64,000 nt of DNA from Sipunculus nudus (lineage: Eukaryota > Annelida > Sipuncula > Golfingiida > Sipunculidae). This document shows, in pieces, positions 1-13,480 of the stretch (position 1 is the first letter of the stretch; each line of letters begins with the position of its first letter). The notes below the pieces were generated by a model that saw only the letters and a list, made by a program, of their open reading frames with translations, was not told the DNA's origin and did no database searches. The stretch is taken from NCBI GenBank assembly GCA_026874595.1, contig CM049320.1:16816988-16880987 (forward strand), read 5' to 3'. Both the position numbers and the translations under genes were made by a program.

Positions 1-1019
1 CCACCTTTTAGTGTATTTTGCCCTCAAAATGGCACTAAAACAAAGATGATTACCAAAGAAACTTAAATATACATGCATTAGAGGTACTTTACACGTATTA
101 AGAGTGCAGCATACAAATCATAAGAAGAATAGTTAACTGAATGCCAGGTACATCACCAAGTCCGAGAAGTCCTGTTCCTAAGATAACACCAAAGTGCTAC
201 AAAGAGATGGGTGTACAATAACATCAACCCCCAAGGTTGAAACACTATCAGCACCAGGCTGTATTACAGGGTATTCATCCACATAATGACCCAAGCAATA
301 TCTTTGTATCAACCATTAGTACACAACCATTAACCACAACTTGATAGTGACTATAGCCAGCTTACAACATTCTCAACATGTGGTATCAATCCTAATAGAG
401 TTACAATGTTATTCTGATACCTAATCCCTGCTCTCCAGTTCACAGAAACAATATCACGAATGCTCTGATAATTAAAAGTTACCAAAAAAAATAAAACATA
501 AAGCTGTAAAACTGATTCTCTTTGGGAGGGAAACATCTCAAACATAACAGTGTTAGATGGCAAAGATATAGAATTATCGCTCTTCAGGTTTTTTTTTTTA
601 CAATTTAGGTCATCATTAATAAAAAACAGCATTTTAACCGACCTCTAAACCTCATTTGGGTGTAGACAGAATTACAGGTATACCCTGAGAGAACCAACAC
701 ATTCTGTAATAACTGACTGGCTAAAAAAATTGAGATAAGACTCGATTCAGATTTGCGATTCTGACTTGCAGTGGCCATTCTCTTGAGCTTGAACATGATT
801 ATCTTAATGATCTGGCCGCTGTTCATTGATATTTAATTAATGTAAACCAGGTGACCTAATTGTGAATGTATACTTGTTGCCAAATGTGAGATAATTCGCA
901 ATTTTGATGAAAATGAGACTTTTGAATTTGAAAATTTTCAGATCAGCAACATAAAGGTTATTTAAAGGTAGCAGATATTCCGTGGCATCCAAATATTTCT
1001 GTGTCATTGGGCTAAAATT

Positions 1020-1069
<50 letters not shown>

Positions 1070-2049
1070 GACACAATGTTTCAATTATTGTTGAAGTTGG
1101 GTACATTATTCTATCAAAAGTAAATACTATTATTTCTCTTCTATGATAAGAAGCCGTTCGTATGAATCGGTTGCTTAGTTGGTATGGAAAGTATTTAAAC
1201 TAAAGCAAATGTAATAAGTATTAAAATAATTAAAAAATAACTAGACATGTAGTTTAGACCTACAAGTCTACCTTCGTCAGGTAGACTTGTAGGGTAGACG
1301 TTTTCTTTTTTTTCCACACATCTGTTTTCACCATGCAGCTTTTGGTTGGATCTTAACTAGGTCAGCTCTAGGGAGAAAGGCGCCTATGATGTATGACCCT
1401 GCATGCATGAATTTCATCAAGATGTATAAATATTTAACCTGCACATGTATATGTTTATACATATATTTAACCTTTCCTTTCGTATAGCTCTTAATAAACG
1501 GTCTTATGTGGGTAAAATTGGTTATTTGCCGTGCTTTTATTTCTGTACGGAAGGGTCCAACCGGCCTAAATATCCCCAGGCTTCTCAATTACTCAGTCGG
1601 ATTTTTAGCTCAGCTGGCATTAAGTAAACTGAGGTATAGGAATGCCCCTTTTTCGTCGTCCATCCGGTCGCCCCTTAGCAGGGCACAAATCGTAACTGGT
1701 GGTTCTAGAAACTTCTTAGTGAACATCCAAGGCGGTCAATAAAAAGCTTCTTGGAAATCTGAAATTAGGTCACTGCGACCTATATACTTCGAGATATGGG
1801 ACTTGTAAGTACCCCAAAAAATAATCAAAAATGTTATACAAATACTCCAATACCTTGATAAATAATGCATGGATTGTCATGGAACTTGCCTTGAATATTG
1901 ACCATGACTTGAAAAATGGTAGCGCCATCCCTATTTTTACTATATTTATACAAACATGTTTCTAATTTGTTTTTACCATAAAATCACAACAATCATGTCA
2001 GTTTCTCATCTGTGATTTGACAAATTATTCAGGGGAAACATTGGGCCGG
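1..2049. other. Intergenic AT-rich DNA, no gene recognised
   Basis: Apart from the (AT)n tract at 1021-1066, nothing with family resemblance was seen. A 26-codon plus-strand frame at 141-221 (PGTSPSPRSPVPKITPKC...) is protein-like but lacks a convincing acceptor. Confidence 0.5.
1021..1066. repeat. (AT)n microsatellite
   Basis: Uninterrupted AT repeat of about 23 units. Confidence 0.95.
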
Positions 2050-2165
2050 CAGGTCCCTAATCGGACGCCACATTTATCACGAAAAAAAATTTCTCAGGGG
2101 AAAATACTTGGCCGATCCGGGATTCGAACCCATATCGGTAGCGCACAAGTCCAGCGAGACAGTTC
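2050..2165 (-). mobile_element. Diverged, 5'-damaged copy of the same SINE
   Basis: Shares the B box (GGGTTCGAATCCCGG), the GATCGGCC body start and the GAGAAATTT block with 2290-2430. The A box is not recognisable. Confidence 0.55.
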
Positions 2166-2289
2166 GGTCCACTTTTATGTCACCCCGTAACACACCCCCT
2201 CTTAAGAGCGTTCTCCTATCAGAACAAGACTAATTTTCCCAGGAGTCACATTTTGGTTAGCTTATTCCCTTGGCCACAAAGGTTACCGT

Positions 2290-2430
2290 CATCCCGGACA
2301 AGCCCCCATTTTGATACGAAGACAAATTTCTCCGGGGAGAATACTGGGCCGATCCGGGATTCGAAACCATAACGGTGGCACACAAGTCCAGCGTACCAAC
2401 CACTTAGCCAGCCAAGTTATTGGATGCCCT
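2290..2430 (-). mobile_element. tRNA-derived SINE copy with A and B boxes
   Basis: On the minus strand the head carries a perfect A box (TGGCTAAGTGG) and, about 40 nt later, a B box (GGTTTCGAATCCC), followed by a body (CGGATCGGCCCAGTATTC). A diverged second copy lies at 2050-2165 in the same orientation. No clear target-site duplication was found. Confidence 0.65.
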
Positions 2431-2666
2431 ACAGTAATCACCATGTTTGTTTGTTTGTCTGTCTATCTGTCTGTCTGTCTGACCATCCGTTTATCCACAT
2501 AAATTTGTTTCCAGATGGTAACTCCAGATTGGATTGACATATGGATTGCATATGGACATATGGACTTATAAATGGCCCACCATTAAAGAAAAAAACTTTT
2601 TGATTTTTGGGTCATGATGTGAAGGGTCAAGGTCACAAGACTCACTTATTTAAAAATAGTATAGCC

Positions 2667-2850
2667 GCATTTTAAGTCAAGCTCTTCATCCTAAACTTTC
2701 CATCTTGCACATTTAGCTGACTCGCCAGTATGAGAAAAGCATAAATTAATATTATAGCTGCATTTTAAGTCAAGCTCCTCATCCTAAACTTTCCATCTTG
2801 CACACTTAGCTGACTCGCCAGAATGGGAAGAGCATAAATTAAGTCTCGTC
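2667..2850 (+). repeat. Tandem duplication with 93-bp period
   Basis: GCATTTTAAGTCAAGCTC starts at 2667 and again at 2760, and the copies differ at a few positions. The duplicated part includes the putative acceptor of the candidate exon at 2810-3000. Confidence 0.8.
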
Positions 2851-3000
2851 CGGCAGAATTTTCGTCGGGGACCCAGTTTCCAGACCCGCTCAACCTCGCT
2901 TTCGTTCTCTCGGACTGACTCCGTGAAAGCCGACATGGAAATCGATGCCCATGCGAGCTCCGATTTCCAGCACACAGAGTATAAAGACATGCTGGTGTGA
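2810..3000 (+). CDS. Candidate terminal coding exon of an unrecognised gene
   Basis: After a pyrimidine-leaning acceptor (CCATCTTGCACACTTAG) the plus strand stays open for 63 codons to TGA at 2998-3000. It begins DSPEWEEHKLSLVRQNFRRG, continues with a Ser/Thr/Arg-rich stretch, and ends EYKDMLV. GC content is clearly above the surroundings, and AATAAA follows at about 3484. In the frame used, a TAA lies just upstream, so a splice acceptor is required. The acceptor and exon start are tandemly duplicated at 2667-2759. No upstream exon was found in the window and no family is recognised. It could also be a chance frame, and the minus strand is open here too. Confidence 0.3.
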
Positions 3001-5133
3001 AAGTTAAAACCAAACGCTTAGTCGGACTTTGAATGATATATCCTTGAATCTGCATTTTATGACACGGGAGCTTTAGGGTACGTGGTGCAGCTGTATTATA
3101 CAAATACGTATACTTGGTTTCTGTGCTCAACGACCCCTACCAAGGTGCATGCTGCAGAAAGCGTCGTTTAAAGTGCACGCAAGAAGCCTCCAATGCAAAT
3201 ATTTAATTGAAATGTAAAAATGCTAATTTCTTTAAATTTTTAATGCAGTAGGCAAGTATACTCGAAAAGGAAAATTCGTCTGCATCGTGGATTTCCCATT
3301 GAACAAAGATGACAACGACATTTTGTTATTATTTTTTTTTTAATTTTGCAAGAGATTCCGTCTTTTCGAAGTGAATACAGTTGACACAACAATCAAAGAT
3401 ATATGTTCCTTTGTAGCGAAGAAACCAATATATAGATACAGATGCAGAATCCTTACTGCTATATATATAATGGAAACCATGTCAAATAAATCTTACAGAG
3501 CAACAAGTGGCTGTCGGACCTATTGAGTACAAAGTGCATTGAATTGCTCTTATAGTTGGAGCTTGGAGATACATTTCCGGAATACCATACAGAGAAATAA
3601 GGTCAAGCACTAGGTTTTTATTTTAAAACACTTTGTCGGAAGCGAGGAAACCCCTCCACAAATGATTATTGGAAACATAACCAGGAATTAGATACCGACT
3701 TTCCTATTGAAAACGGGAAGTCATATGTTTTATTGTATTTTTAGTTGTGTTTTATGTCCACGCAGACCTGTTATGAACACTGTGGTCAAAATAAGTCACC
3801 AGAAGTATGTTCTTATGTCCGATGAGATATATCTCAGATAATATATTACTAGTACTGGTAATTAGTTTTAGAAGACTAACCCTGCAGTTACCTGTTCAGT
3901 TGTTTCTGGAATATGTTAGACTGTCACCAACATGTTCTAATCGGGTGAAGGATAATTCATATTCTTATAGAGAAGGACGCCAATCTGACAGGAGTCAAAA
4001 GGATCATTGTACGACCATCAGTAAAATCATAAGGACTGGCAGTCACATAGTAACATGAATACATGCCATCAGTAAAATATACAATATAGAAAGTCCGCTA
4101 CATCTGCTGACCAACGTGAGTGAAATCTTGGTTATTTACCAGCATCTACAATTTGTATTATAAAACGCAGAATTATATTCAGTGTATCAAGCCAAAATGC
4201 AGACTGGTGGACTTGCCGAACAACCTGTCAAATGATTGGATTCATTCCTTATATTTGCATATTAGTACATTACGCAAAAGGCCAATGAAAGGTCCCTGAA
4301 AACTTTAATATGTATGAGAACGTACGTCACCTGTTTGTTCAAGGAAGGAACCCAGTTGTAATGGTTTCAACAACGACAAGTGCAAATAGGCGGGGTAAAT
4401 GGCATTGTATATACCGGCTGCACCAAATGAGTCAGACACACCCTGGCTGATCAGACATATAGGGGTAGTTGGTTGAAACCGATTGAGACTGAACTAGGCA
4501 CAGCATGCATATGTCCATGTAATGTTGGCCTCAATAGATCCCCTTGTATGGAAAACCACTTTGTTGTCGTGTTGGAAACCCTGTGTGTTTTTTATTGTAC
4601 AAAGATAAATTTCTGCTTCGGAAATGTCCCTAGCAAGACTTGAACATTTAAGCCTAATTTCAATATAAGATTAAATAGGCAGAAATCCATTGAAAGACGC
4701 CACGTCATTTGGCAATGAGCAACAGTAAACGTTATATCTACTCAAATTTAAGTTTCCATAATAGGTTAATCGGGCTATCATTAGGAAATACATGGATATT
4801 CACATATATTTTTAATGACAATTATGTACACTCACTACAGAAGAACACACGTTTTTTCAAGGGAATGCGCTTTGTATGTTATAATCCTGTATTGTGTTTG
4901 ATTCCAGCCAGACAGCATCCTCGGTTTATCAAGTGAGATCAAACATAATTAGACAAATTAAGAACCTCGCCGTTAGGTATTAGACATGTAAGTTTAAATT
5001 TTGGGGTATTACAAATAATCTTTCTTATCGATATAACCCGACCCGAACACTTAGAGTCAGTCCCCGCCGAAAGATGTCGCTTGTGTGATATCAAAGGTCA
5101 TCTGCCGATTACATGTAAGGCACGAGGTTTTCA

Positions 5134-5172
<39 letters not shown>
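5134..5172. repeat. (ATT)n microsatellite
   Basis: Uninterrupted ATT repeat of about 13 units. Confidence 0.95.
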
Positions 5173-5173
<1 letters not shown>

Positions 5174-7960
5174 GTAGATATGATATAAAATATCGGTGAG
5201 TAAATTATTCACTGAGAAAGTCTGTTTGTAAACGTATTTCCTCTGTTATCTCCCCTTCTTTTTGTATATCAGGCAAAACAGGATTAGCATATCAGTTCTT
5301 CGGCATGAGAATTTCAAAATTTGCATGTAATTGTAAAGCAACTAAAAGTCAGTTTGGTAGTGAAAAGAGTAAATTCCGCAGGCAGGCTTAGGGCATCTAA
5401 TTTGGCTCTATGATTCTCCTTTTAGCATCTTTGGTTTATATAAAAACACACCTTATAATCTAATCTTAAATCATTTAATCAAGTACATCATATAATTTAA
5501 TCCTACATAAAATGAACCAATCCTACATCATTTGAACTAATCCTACATCATTTTAATCTAATCCTATATCATTTATATCTACCAGGTGAGATGTTCTTGT
5601 CTCATATGATCACGCCTAGGCTGAAGTGAAAATGAGGTTTTGAAAATTTCAGTGAAAGAGGTCCATGGCAGTGACTTTTATATATGTCACTGGGCAGACC
5701 ATTAAACTTTTTATGTTCCAGGATTTTAATAACATTACATAGTATTTACTTTTTTCTTTACATTAAAGTAATTCATATTAAGTTTGCATACCACCCCCTC
5801 ACCCCAGCTGATCTACAAGGTTTATGTCTCCTGCTGGCTAAAAATGCAAGTGCTCTGCACGTAAGGTCATACAAGTGCGGTGGATAATTTGATCGCGCCG
5901 CTATCCGCGTGTTATATGAAATTTCGGGTATGAAAAAAAGCAAGTTTATAAAACCTATGGATGCTCAGTTTGATTTATGTATATAATCAGCCGACCGGAA
6001 ATTTCCAAACCTCAAAGTGGCACAGTCAGGCTCTGCATATGGTCATAAACATTATACTGAAACGTATGGAATTACATATATATAACGACTGGGAGATAGT
6101 TATATAAATAGATCTACTGACTGTTGTATATTATTTTTTTGTTTCAGTCTTTTACTCATGTACATTTATTCACAAAGACTGCGGTGCTGGGGCATAAAAT
6201 GATCAAATGCTGCTATGTCTACCCGCGGGATGTAATTCAAGATTCAGATTTCGCTCGAAAAATTAGATGACTGTTTTTCCCTGATTAAATACTGTCAAAC
6301 GCCCTACGTCGATACACAACGAGAACTCAATTTGGCGCCTATCGTCAAACATTACTTTGATTACTCTCTGCTCTACAGAGTCAGGCAAAAAAGTTCACCA
6401 AAACGAGGCTGCCGTTGCTTCGTTTTCTTTTTTTAAGAAGAGGTATTGACCTCGTGGTTCTTTATAGCTGGTATTAAAACTGCACTTGCCAAAACAACTG
6501 AAATTTAGTGCTCCATATCTTAGGGATGTTAACTGGTCTGTTTTATCGGCAAGTTTTCCATACGGAAAGGAACTCGATTTCAAATGCAATTTAATTAATA
6601 GAAATAAAGATTATTAAGGTATAAATTGTGATAGTGTTGACGCAGAGAAAATAAAAACACTTTCTTGAAAAATTAGAATTCTAAAGCAACCATAATAAAG
6701 CGATAAATATGCCTGATATGTTAGTCGATAAACCATTCAATCTTTTTTTTATATTTTTATTTTTTGCGGTCAATACCATTCAGCATCCTCCGACTTTAAA
6801 ACTGTGCTTTGCTCTGTAATTTTGAAATATTTGTGTTGTTTTTATGAAATTTTTTTCAAAAAATATTCCGAGACGAGACCGTTTATTTTATTTATTTTGA
6901 AAATTGCATTTTCTGTGTTGTTTAAAATATCTCTTGAAACCGTAGGGACATTTAGCTCTTTGGCACTAATCATTTATGTTCAAAACCAGTAACAGAAATA
7001 ATTGAGGTATCTTGTTAATAAAATGGTTACCCTGGTTACGACGTCTTCGTCACGTTTTCATAATATCATGGCGAAACGTAATTTAATACAACTCATACTG
7101 GGACATAACACAGACCTAGCGTAATAATTTGAGGATTTTCAAGAACACGGGCAATTTTAGGATTTTCACTGAATCAATATAATTTATGACTATAAAAAAG
7201 GTTACGGATAAATGATAACAGCTGCTGAATTTCAAGTGCAGACCTAAAGCATGATCTGATGGAAATCTTGCATTTTTTATTGGTGCTGTGTAACTCATGA
7301 AAGTCACGTGATCTAACGACACGTGACAATCATGTGATGTGTCTAACAACGACTCGGTTAACTACAGAGTTCTTGATTCGATATTGGCTGTGTTATACGT
7401 AATCTTTTATATAACACAAGTCTTTATAATAAATGTGTTAATTTACAAACATGTCAAAGCATCATACTGTATGTCTGTAACCTATATATGTAATTAGCCA
7501 CATGTTTCCTGTATTTAGCATGTGATCACGTACAAAGCAACTTTAATATAGGCATGATACTAACTTTATCGTTTTTAGCATTCATCATTTATGGTTAACA
7601 TTTTCACTTCAACAATCCGTGCATGATTGTCTGATTCGTTTTTTAGCGGTTACAACAGATTGCGCTATCAATCTGGATAAAAATATTGCCTTCTGATCCG
7701 TTTGATTTTGTATTTGTTTTCATATTAAATGTAGTAGATATGATGATCTTACCCAAACATAAAACCATATTGATGTAACTTCAAAACATTGTGGGTCAGT
7801 TTTGTCTTTTTATAAAAAAAAACAATAAATATTTGCCCCATGTTTTTAGTCTAGATTTGTTAACATGGAAAACATAGATCAAAAAGCTAAGGAGTCCGTC
7901 GTTCTGATTGACGTGTTTGCAGCATTTTTTTTTACAACGACATATCCTGAGAAGCAAATA

Positions 7961-7963
<3 letters not shown>

Positions 7964-7998
<35 letters not shown>
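7964..7998. repeat. (AT)n microsatellite
   Basis: AT repeat of about 17 units. Confidence 0.95.
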
Positions 7999-8001
<3 letters not shown>

Positions 8002-8345
8002 TATTCATTTTCTTGGTATCTTTTTATGGTTTGTTTTCACACACATTTTGGATAACTATTTTGTATTTTAAGGTTTTGTTATTTATAAACTACAGGTTTG
8101 ATACAGGCGCCAGAAGGGCGATTTGTACTTCAGCGTTTCGCAATATTTATTTTTGAAGATGGATCATGAATTTGAATGTTTTGAAAATAAATCTTGAATA
8201 CATAAAACATGTTTAATAAAACAAACAGATTTTTAACACATTTAGATTTATTAGTGACTGTTTATAGCTTTGCTATATATTAAATATATATAAAGCGGAT
8301 GAACTTATATATGTAATAAATATACTAATAATTAGTCCAGCTTAC

Positions 8346-8346
<1 letters not shown>

Positions 8347-8391
<45 letters not shown>
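8347..8391. repeat. (AT)n microsatellite
   Basis: AT repeat of about 22 units. Confidence 0.95.
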
Positions 8392-8393
<2 letters not shown>

Positions 8394-10118
8394 CATTTGT
8401 ACTCAATAAACTGTACATGTTATATATGTACTATAGAGTAGCTCTGTTTTATGTATTTTATTTTTCATGATTGCGGAGCTATTACACCATGTTTTTGCTA
8501 AAAAAAAACAAATAATCATAACGCCACGCAGCGCTATTATCTTTCATCATGTATTTGTGTAGATATATTATCATGTTGACCATCAAAATGTTTATGTGTC
8601 AACACGATTTTCTGCGTTATATTATCAAATATTATTTTGAAATATTTATTTGTTTAGTTGAAACACTACATGCATTAATTAGTGGTAAGATATACGACAA
8701 TTTGTGTATCTCGAGTTCCTCTTTTAAACACCTGGCATAGAATGTTTTGAAAAATTTCAAAAATTCATCTCTTCTGGAATTTATTTATAAATTAAAAATT
8801 TAAAGTAAATTTTTAACTCTATGACCAAAAGCTTGAACTCGTATAAATATTTAAAAGTACCAATGACAAAATAACTGATGGACTTGCAGTGGTCCGTGAT
8901 TAAGATATTTACATCGAAAAGATATACTGATGTGTTAAAGTGTTCAGTGGATGACGCAACAGTCGATGGGCAGAAATTAACAAATCACTTTCGATGAAAC
9001 CTTGATACACACACAGTAGAGCTAAATATCAACATTTCTTAACCTTACATTAAAATAAGCGTGTTCGTTATCTAACGGATGGAATGAATACATCGTGATA
9101 TGGAAATTGAGAAATCCCTTTGTGTCGTTAAAATGTCCGTCTGTATTATTGACGAAATCGAGTCGATTTTCATTTATAATTTTTTCATTAATATTATGTG
9201 TTTGTGAACACAAGATCATAGTAATTTTGGAACTGTCATCATATTTAAAATGGTCCTTCTCAATCCGTTAAGATAAATCAATATCTCCTTCTGAGCCGGA
9301 CACTGAAGTGCTGGTAAACTGAGAAACACTGGAAAAGGAGAAAGTAGGAAAGCTCGACTGTAACCGTGATGATTCTCTGGTATTACCATCCCTACTGCGA
9401 CCTCTTTTTATATCCTGGTATGACGTAGCTAGGATCTCCGGGAGTGACTTAAATCTTCTTCAGAACTATAGTAGAGCCGCCACATGTCTCACGTTGATTG
9501 CAGCCACAACTCAAAATTGACACACACACACATCAGCATACACCCCTTACCATTTGAAAAGGAAATTGCTAAACAATTTTATTGTGCAACACCATCACTT
9601 GCTGATAGGGTCAAAGAGTTAACGACGAACCATTATTAGCTGTAATGACACTCGTACAGCAGATTTGCTTATTTAAACATAAACAAAGACATTAATGGTT
9701 ATACTTGTAAAATGTTATATTACTAAGCGAATATTAAGGTTACTTACAAGTTACTTAGTATCGAGCTCCTGAAAGCATGTGCTTCCAGTGAATCTGATGG
9801 ATGCGTGCTTTTTTCATGCTGTCCTTAGTTTGTATTCAATTATTAAAGATATCCCTTTTACAATACCCAGCATAATTTTGCCATGCCGTGCATAGAACGT
9901 TTTGCATGCAGTGCAAATAGAAAGACAACAGAATGCAAACATGATATACAGTGTACAATGCTCGATTGTTCCATGCTGGAGGTAGCTGGGCCATTATGCT
10001 ACTAGCCTTGACCCACTCCAGGGATGAAAGGTCAGTAATTACCTCTGCCTGCATTAGGTAACAACCTGATGTTCCTTTTCAGTATTATTACCTGTAATTC
10101 ACATAACTGTGTATTGTG

Positions 10119-10571
10119 TACCTAGGTTCAAGTACCTGGCCCCAATCCAGTTCTGTGTACATACTAGAAAACTGTCTACATGGGGCATGCAGGCGGCCCT
10201 TTCCTGATCCTTTTTAGTTTCCCTATGCTTGTGCTGATAATACCATAATGAACTTCCTGTTTAGAGGCTGGATATTGACTAGCTTTCAAGCTCAGCTAGC
10301 TACAAAGGCAGCAAGGATGAATGCTGTGCAAGTACCCCTGCCTGGGATGTTTAACTGGCCTGACAGGGGTGACAGCTTTGTTCATGCAATTGACCCAAGC
10401 CAATTTCCAGTTTCATATTTGTACCTGGGGACCTTATACCCGGTATAAGCACTTTAGTACCACGTACAGGTACAAGGTATTTCCTACTCATGACAATCAG
10501 GTACAGGTCCAGGTACAGGTACTCTGAATTGCGCACATAGGTACAGGTACAAGTACCTGCCCCCAACCCTG
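10119..10571. mobile_element. hAT-like element ends with GTACAGGTAC arrays (incomplete)
   Basis: Two ends in the same orientation, ...CAAGTACCTGGCCCCAATCCAG (to 10150, last 20 of it) and ...AAGTACCTGCCCCCAACCCTG (to 10571), each next to imperfect AGGTAC arrays. Ends of the form CAGGGTTGGG are typical of hAT elements. No matching left end was found. Confidence 0.4.
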
Positions 10572-11739
10572 ATGAGGGCACATGGTATAGTATAGAGCAT
10601 GTATATATGAAATGCCTTATATATACGAAATGTTATAAAGCTCCGCAGGACAAATAAATACATATATATATTAAGAGATTTAAAGATATTTAAACTTTTT
10701 TATGGGTTGACAAAGCAACAAAAATTCCGAGTAATAAAATGAGTTAATCTTGTGCATATTCCTCACCTTTACATATTTTACAACTTAAATCATGTCTGCT
10801 CTGACAATCCACCACCCTCCTGTACAGGACAGTGCCGTTACGCCACGCCACCATGCCCCCTCTGTTAGGTATATCAGTGCGTGCAAAGTCCTGTGTTTTT
10901 TTTTTTTTTTTTTTGCAGTTTCAGTTCTGAGAGAAATATTTAAGATTAAAACTGTTTTTCGTCGCAGTCTTGAGATTCCTGTATTCTAATTAAGCCAAGA
11001 CTAAGTGTAAATGAAATATTATTTTAGCATGATCCGCATGACATAGAAATAAAGTGGGTTTCGGATAATTGATATACTGACTGGTTCCAAGGCAGAAGTT
11101 TCAATTAACCGGAAGAACAGCTTTAGATCGCCGCTAGAGGAGACCGTTGTTTTTTACGATTGTCACTGTATTGACAGGTTTTAGACTGATTAAATTTCCT
11201 GTAAAATTTCGAAATAATCAAATGATATTCCTTCAATGCATAATGTTTATAATAATCAGCACTGTATCAATGTAAAAACAAATGCGATATATCAAAACTA
11301 CTTAAACAGTTCAGAAGCACAAGTAAAACACAAGTTCAGATTTAAATATGGAAAAAAAATAAACAAAGCAATATACATGTTGAATTGCATACAAAGCTTG
11401 TGTTTGTTATGTTAAATAACAGCGGCAAACAGGGGTTGTGATCTTGAGTAAGTTGTGAGTAGCTACGCATTCGCTGTTCAACAGACTGACAGCTGGACAT
11501 GATTAATAAAAGGGGAATAACAGAATATATAACTAATGACACCTCTCTTTGACAGTCCAATCAACGTATCGGTTTTAAACGTTATATATTCCGGGTAATG
11601 CCAGATGCTTGCCATTATCATTCCCTCATTTTCACAGACTTGTTTAGACTGGAATTAATCCGTAAATCCACGTAATACTTGATAACATTCCAATTTATCA
11701 TTCTCTCTGCAGTAGGAATCTGTAAATAACAACAATATT

Positions 11740-11776
<37 letters not shown>
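11740..11776. repeat. (AT)n(GT)n microsatellite in triplicated unit copy 1
   Basis: Corresponds in position to the (AT)n at 17750-17807 in copy 2. Confidence 0.9.
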
Positions 11777-12753
11777 ATGCATGTTTATATAAACGTTATA
11801 TTTATGTATAAACGCATATTTTTTTTATAATAAGGGACTCAGGTATGTGTATCTTCGTGAATGCACAACAGTATAACGGTGTGGTAAATATTGGCAATAT
11901 TTATAGGTTTTACACCGGCCAGTTCGTTTTACCTTTGTTATGGCCTGAGGGTAGCTTATCAGGCCGAGCGATCATAAGTATGCCTGAAGTCCAAAGGCAG
12001 TACCCAATAAGCCGGTTCATAATATTTTGATTAAATTGAAACGCATGTTAGCAATACAACCAGTCGTTTAGAATCACTCTAATTAAAAAAAATACTTCAG
12101 AGCCTTTGGACTGAGGGCCGGGTTGATCTTAGACCACCGTATTAAAATGTATAAGCCATATCACCCTTGGGCATAGATATAAACCTTGAACGAAAATGTG
12201 TTGTATCACGTATGTCGGGGGCTCTTTATCTATGGATTGACAAACGTGGCCGGTTAATATAAATAATATCACATTGCAGAAATGGCAATGATAAACACCA
12301 ACCAGTTTTCTGACACAACACATCTTTTCTGAAGTTTCTCCTGTTCCAGCATCCCACTATCCTCATGGAGTTTTCAGGGCTGAGTTTTACACATGAACCT
12401 CTTCCGTTAATTCGGTAAACAAGACTGTCCTCTACTAAAAAAAAATCTTTTTTTAAATGAAATTTTTAGGTTAACTTTAATGTCAGGTCAATAACCGTTA
12501 ATATTTCTGTGTTATCTTCGGGAAAAATTTAGAAAAATTGATTTCGTCATGGAAACACGGAAAGGCGTAATTTTACCAGATTCAGATCCGTTTGTCCATC
12601 TGTTGTTCTTCTGCCAAAGCAATCCAAATGGCGTGGTTTGTAAAATTGATTTTAACAATGTCACCAGGGGGCAGCAGCTGTCCACCCGTACTTTGAGTGC
12701 CTCCATGAAGTGGCTTCTCTCAGTTGACTCTCTCCTCTATCTTCAGAAGAGTA

Positions 12754-12855
<102 letters not shown>

Positions 12856-12977
12856 TAAACAGAGTTTACAGTGCTGTTTCAGGGATCTGGCTGATATGGA
12901 CTTTCTTAAAAAATGACCTGTCTTACTTTTCTTGCTCCAACGCACAGCTTAAATGATACTTTTATAAACATGTTAAA

Positions 12978-13220
12978 ATAACACTTTATTTATTTTACAT
13001 GGATTGTAAAACTAGTCATAATAACTAATACGAGGCACTCTCCACGGCTCGGATGCTGGCGCTCGGTAGTCGGTAAGGTAGGAGGAAACCGGAGGACTCG
13101 GAGAAAACAACAACCGACCTTGGACGGGCCACTACAACCACTCATATAGCTACGCCGGGAATCGAACCCGGGTCGCCGGCAGAGAAGGCCGAGCATTTTA
13201 CCGCTCAACAATCTAGACCC
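12978..13220 (-). mobile_element. tRNA-derived SINE with 9-bp target-site duplication
   Basis: Read on the minus strand from 13220, the element starts with a tRNA-like head containing an A-box-like region (TTGAGCGGTAAAATG) and a perfect B box (GGTTCGATTCC), then a body with TCCTCCGGTTTCCTCC, and an A/T-rich 3' tail. CATGTTAAA occurs directly outside both ends (12969-12977 and 13221-13229). The head cannot fold into a full tRNA with paired acceptor arms, so it is a SINE and not a tRNA gene. It sits inside copy 1 of the triplicated unit and is absent from copies 2 and 3. Confidence 0.8.
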
Positions 13221-13337
13221 CATGTTAAATTCGCTTAATAATAGTGGTAACATCAAACAAAAAAGTGAGCAAGAGAAAAATCAATTTAGATATATATATA
13301 TCAAAATTGATTTTACTCTTATTTAAATATATATACA

Positions 13338-13338
<1 letters not shown>

Positions 13339-13395
<57 letters not shown>

Positions 13396-13480
13396 TCATA
13401 TATACTCTGAGAGTGAGAGAGAGAGAGAAAGAGAGACAGACCGACAGACAGAGAGGCAGACAGAGAAAGAGAGACCTTTA
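13339..13480. repeat. (AT)n followed by a GA-rich tract
   Basis: About 27 AT units, then GAGAGAGAGA- and GACAGACAG-type sequence. The same order occurs at 18446 and 20499. Confidence 0.9.

Larger units (their letters stand above)
3001..10118. other. Gene-poor AT-rich stretch
   Basis: Holds three microsatellites (5134, 7964, 8347) and many short open frames with no coding signature. The first ~500 bp may be the 3' UTR of the candidate exon at 2810-3000. Confidence 0.5.

Noticed and set aside
141-221. Protein-like 26-codon plus-strand frame near the left edge
   Set aside because: A stop lies directly before its ATG, and the possible acceptor (ATGCCAG) has no pyrimidine tract. Too short to support.
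2765-3130. 121-codon minus-strand open frame
   Set aside because: It is the opposite strand of the GC-rich candidate exon at 2810-3000, crosses the tandem duplication, and has no family resemblance or splice signals.
13140-13221. Possible tRNA gene on the minus strand (B box GGTTCGATTCC)
   Set aside because: The 5' part does not pair with the 3' part to make an acceptor stem, and the unit continues into a SINE body with target-site duplications outside, so it is a SINE head.
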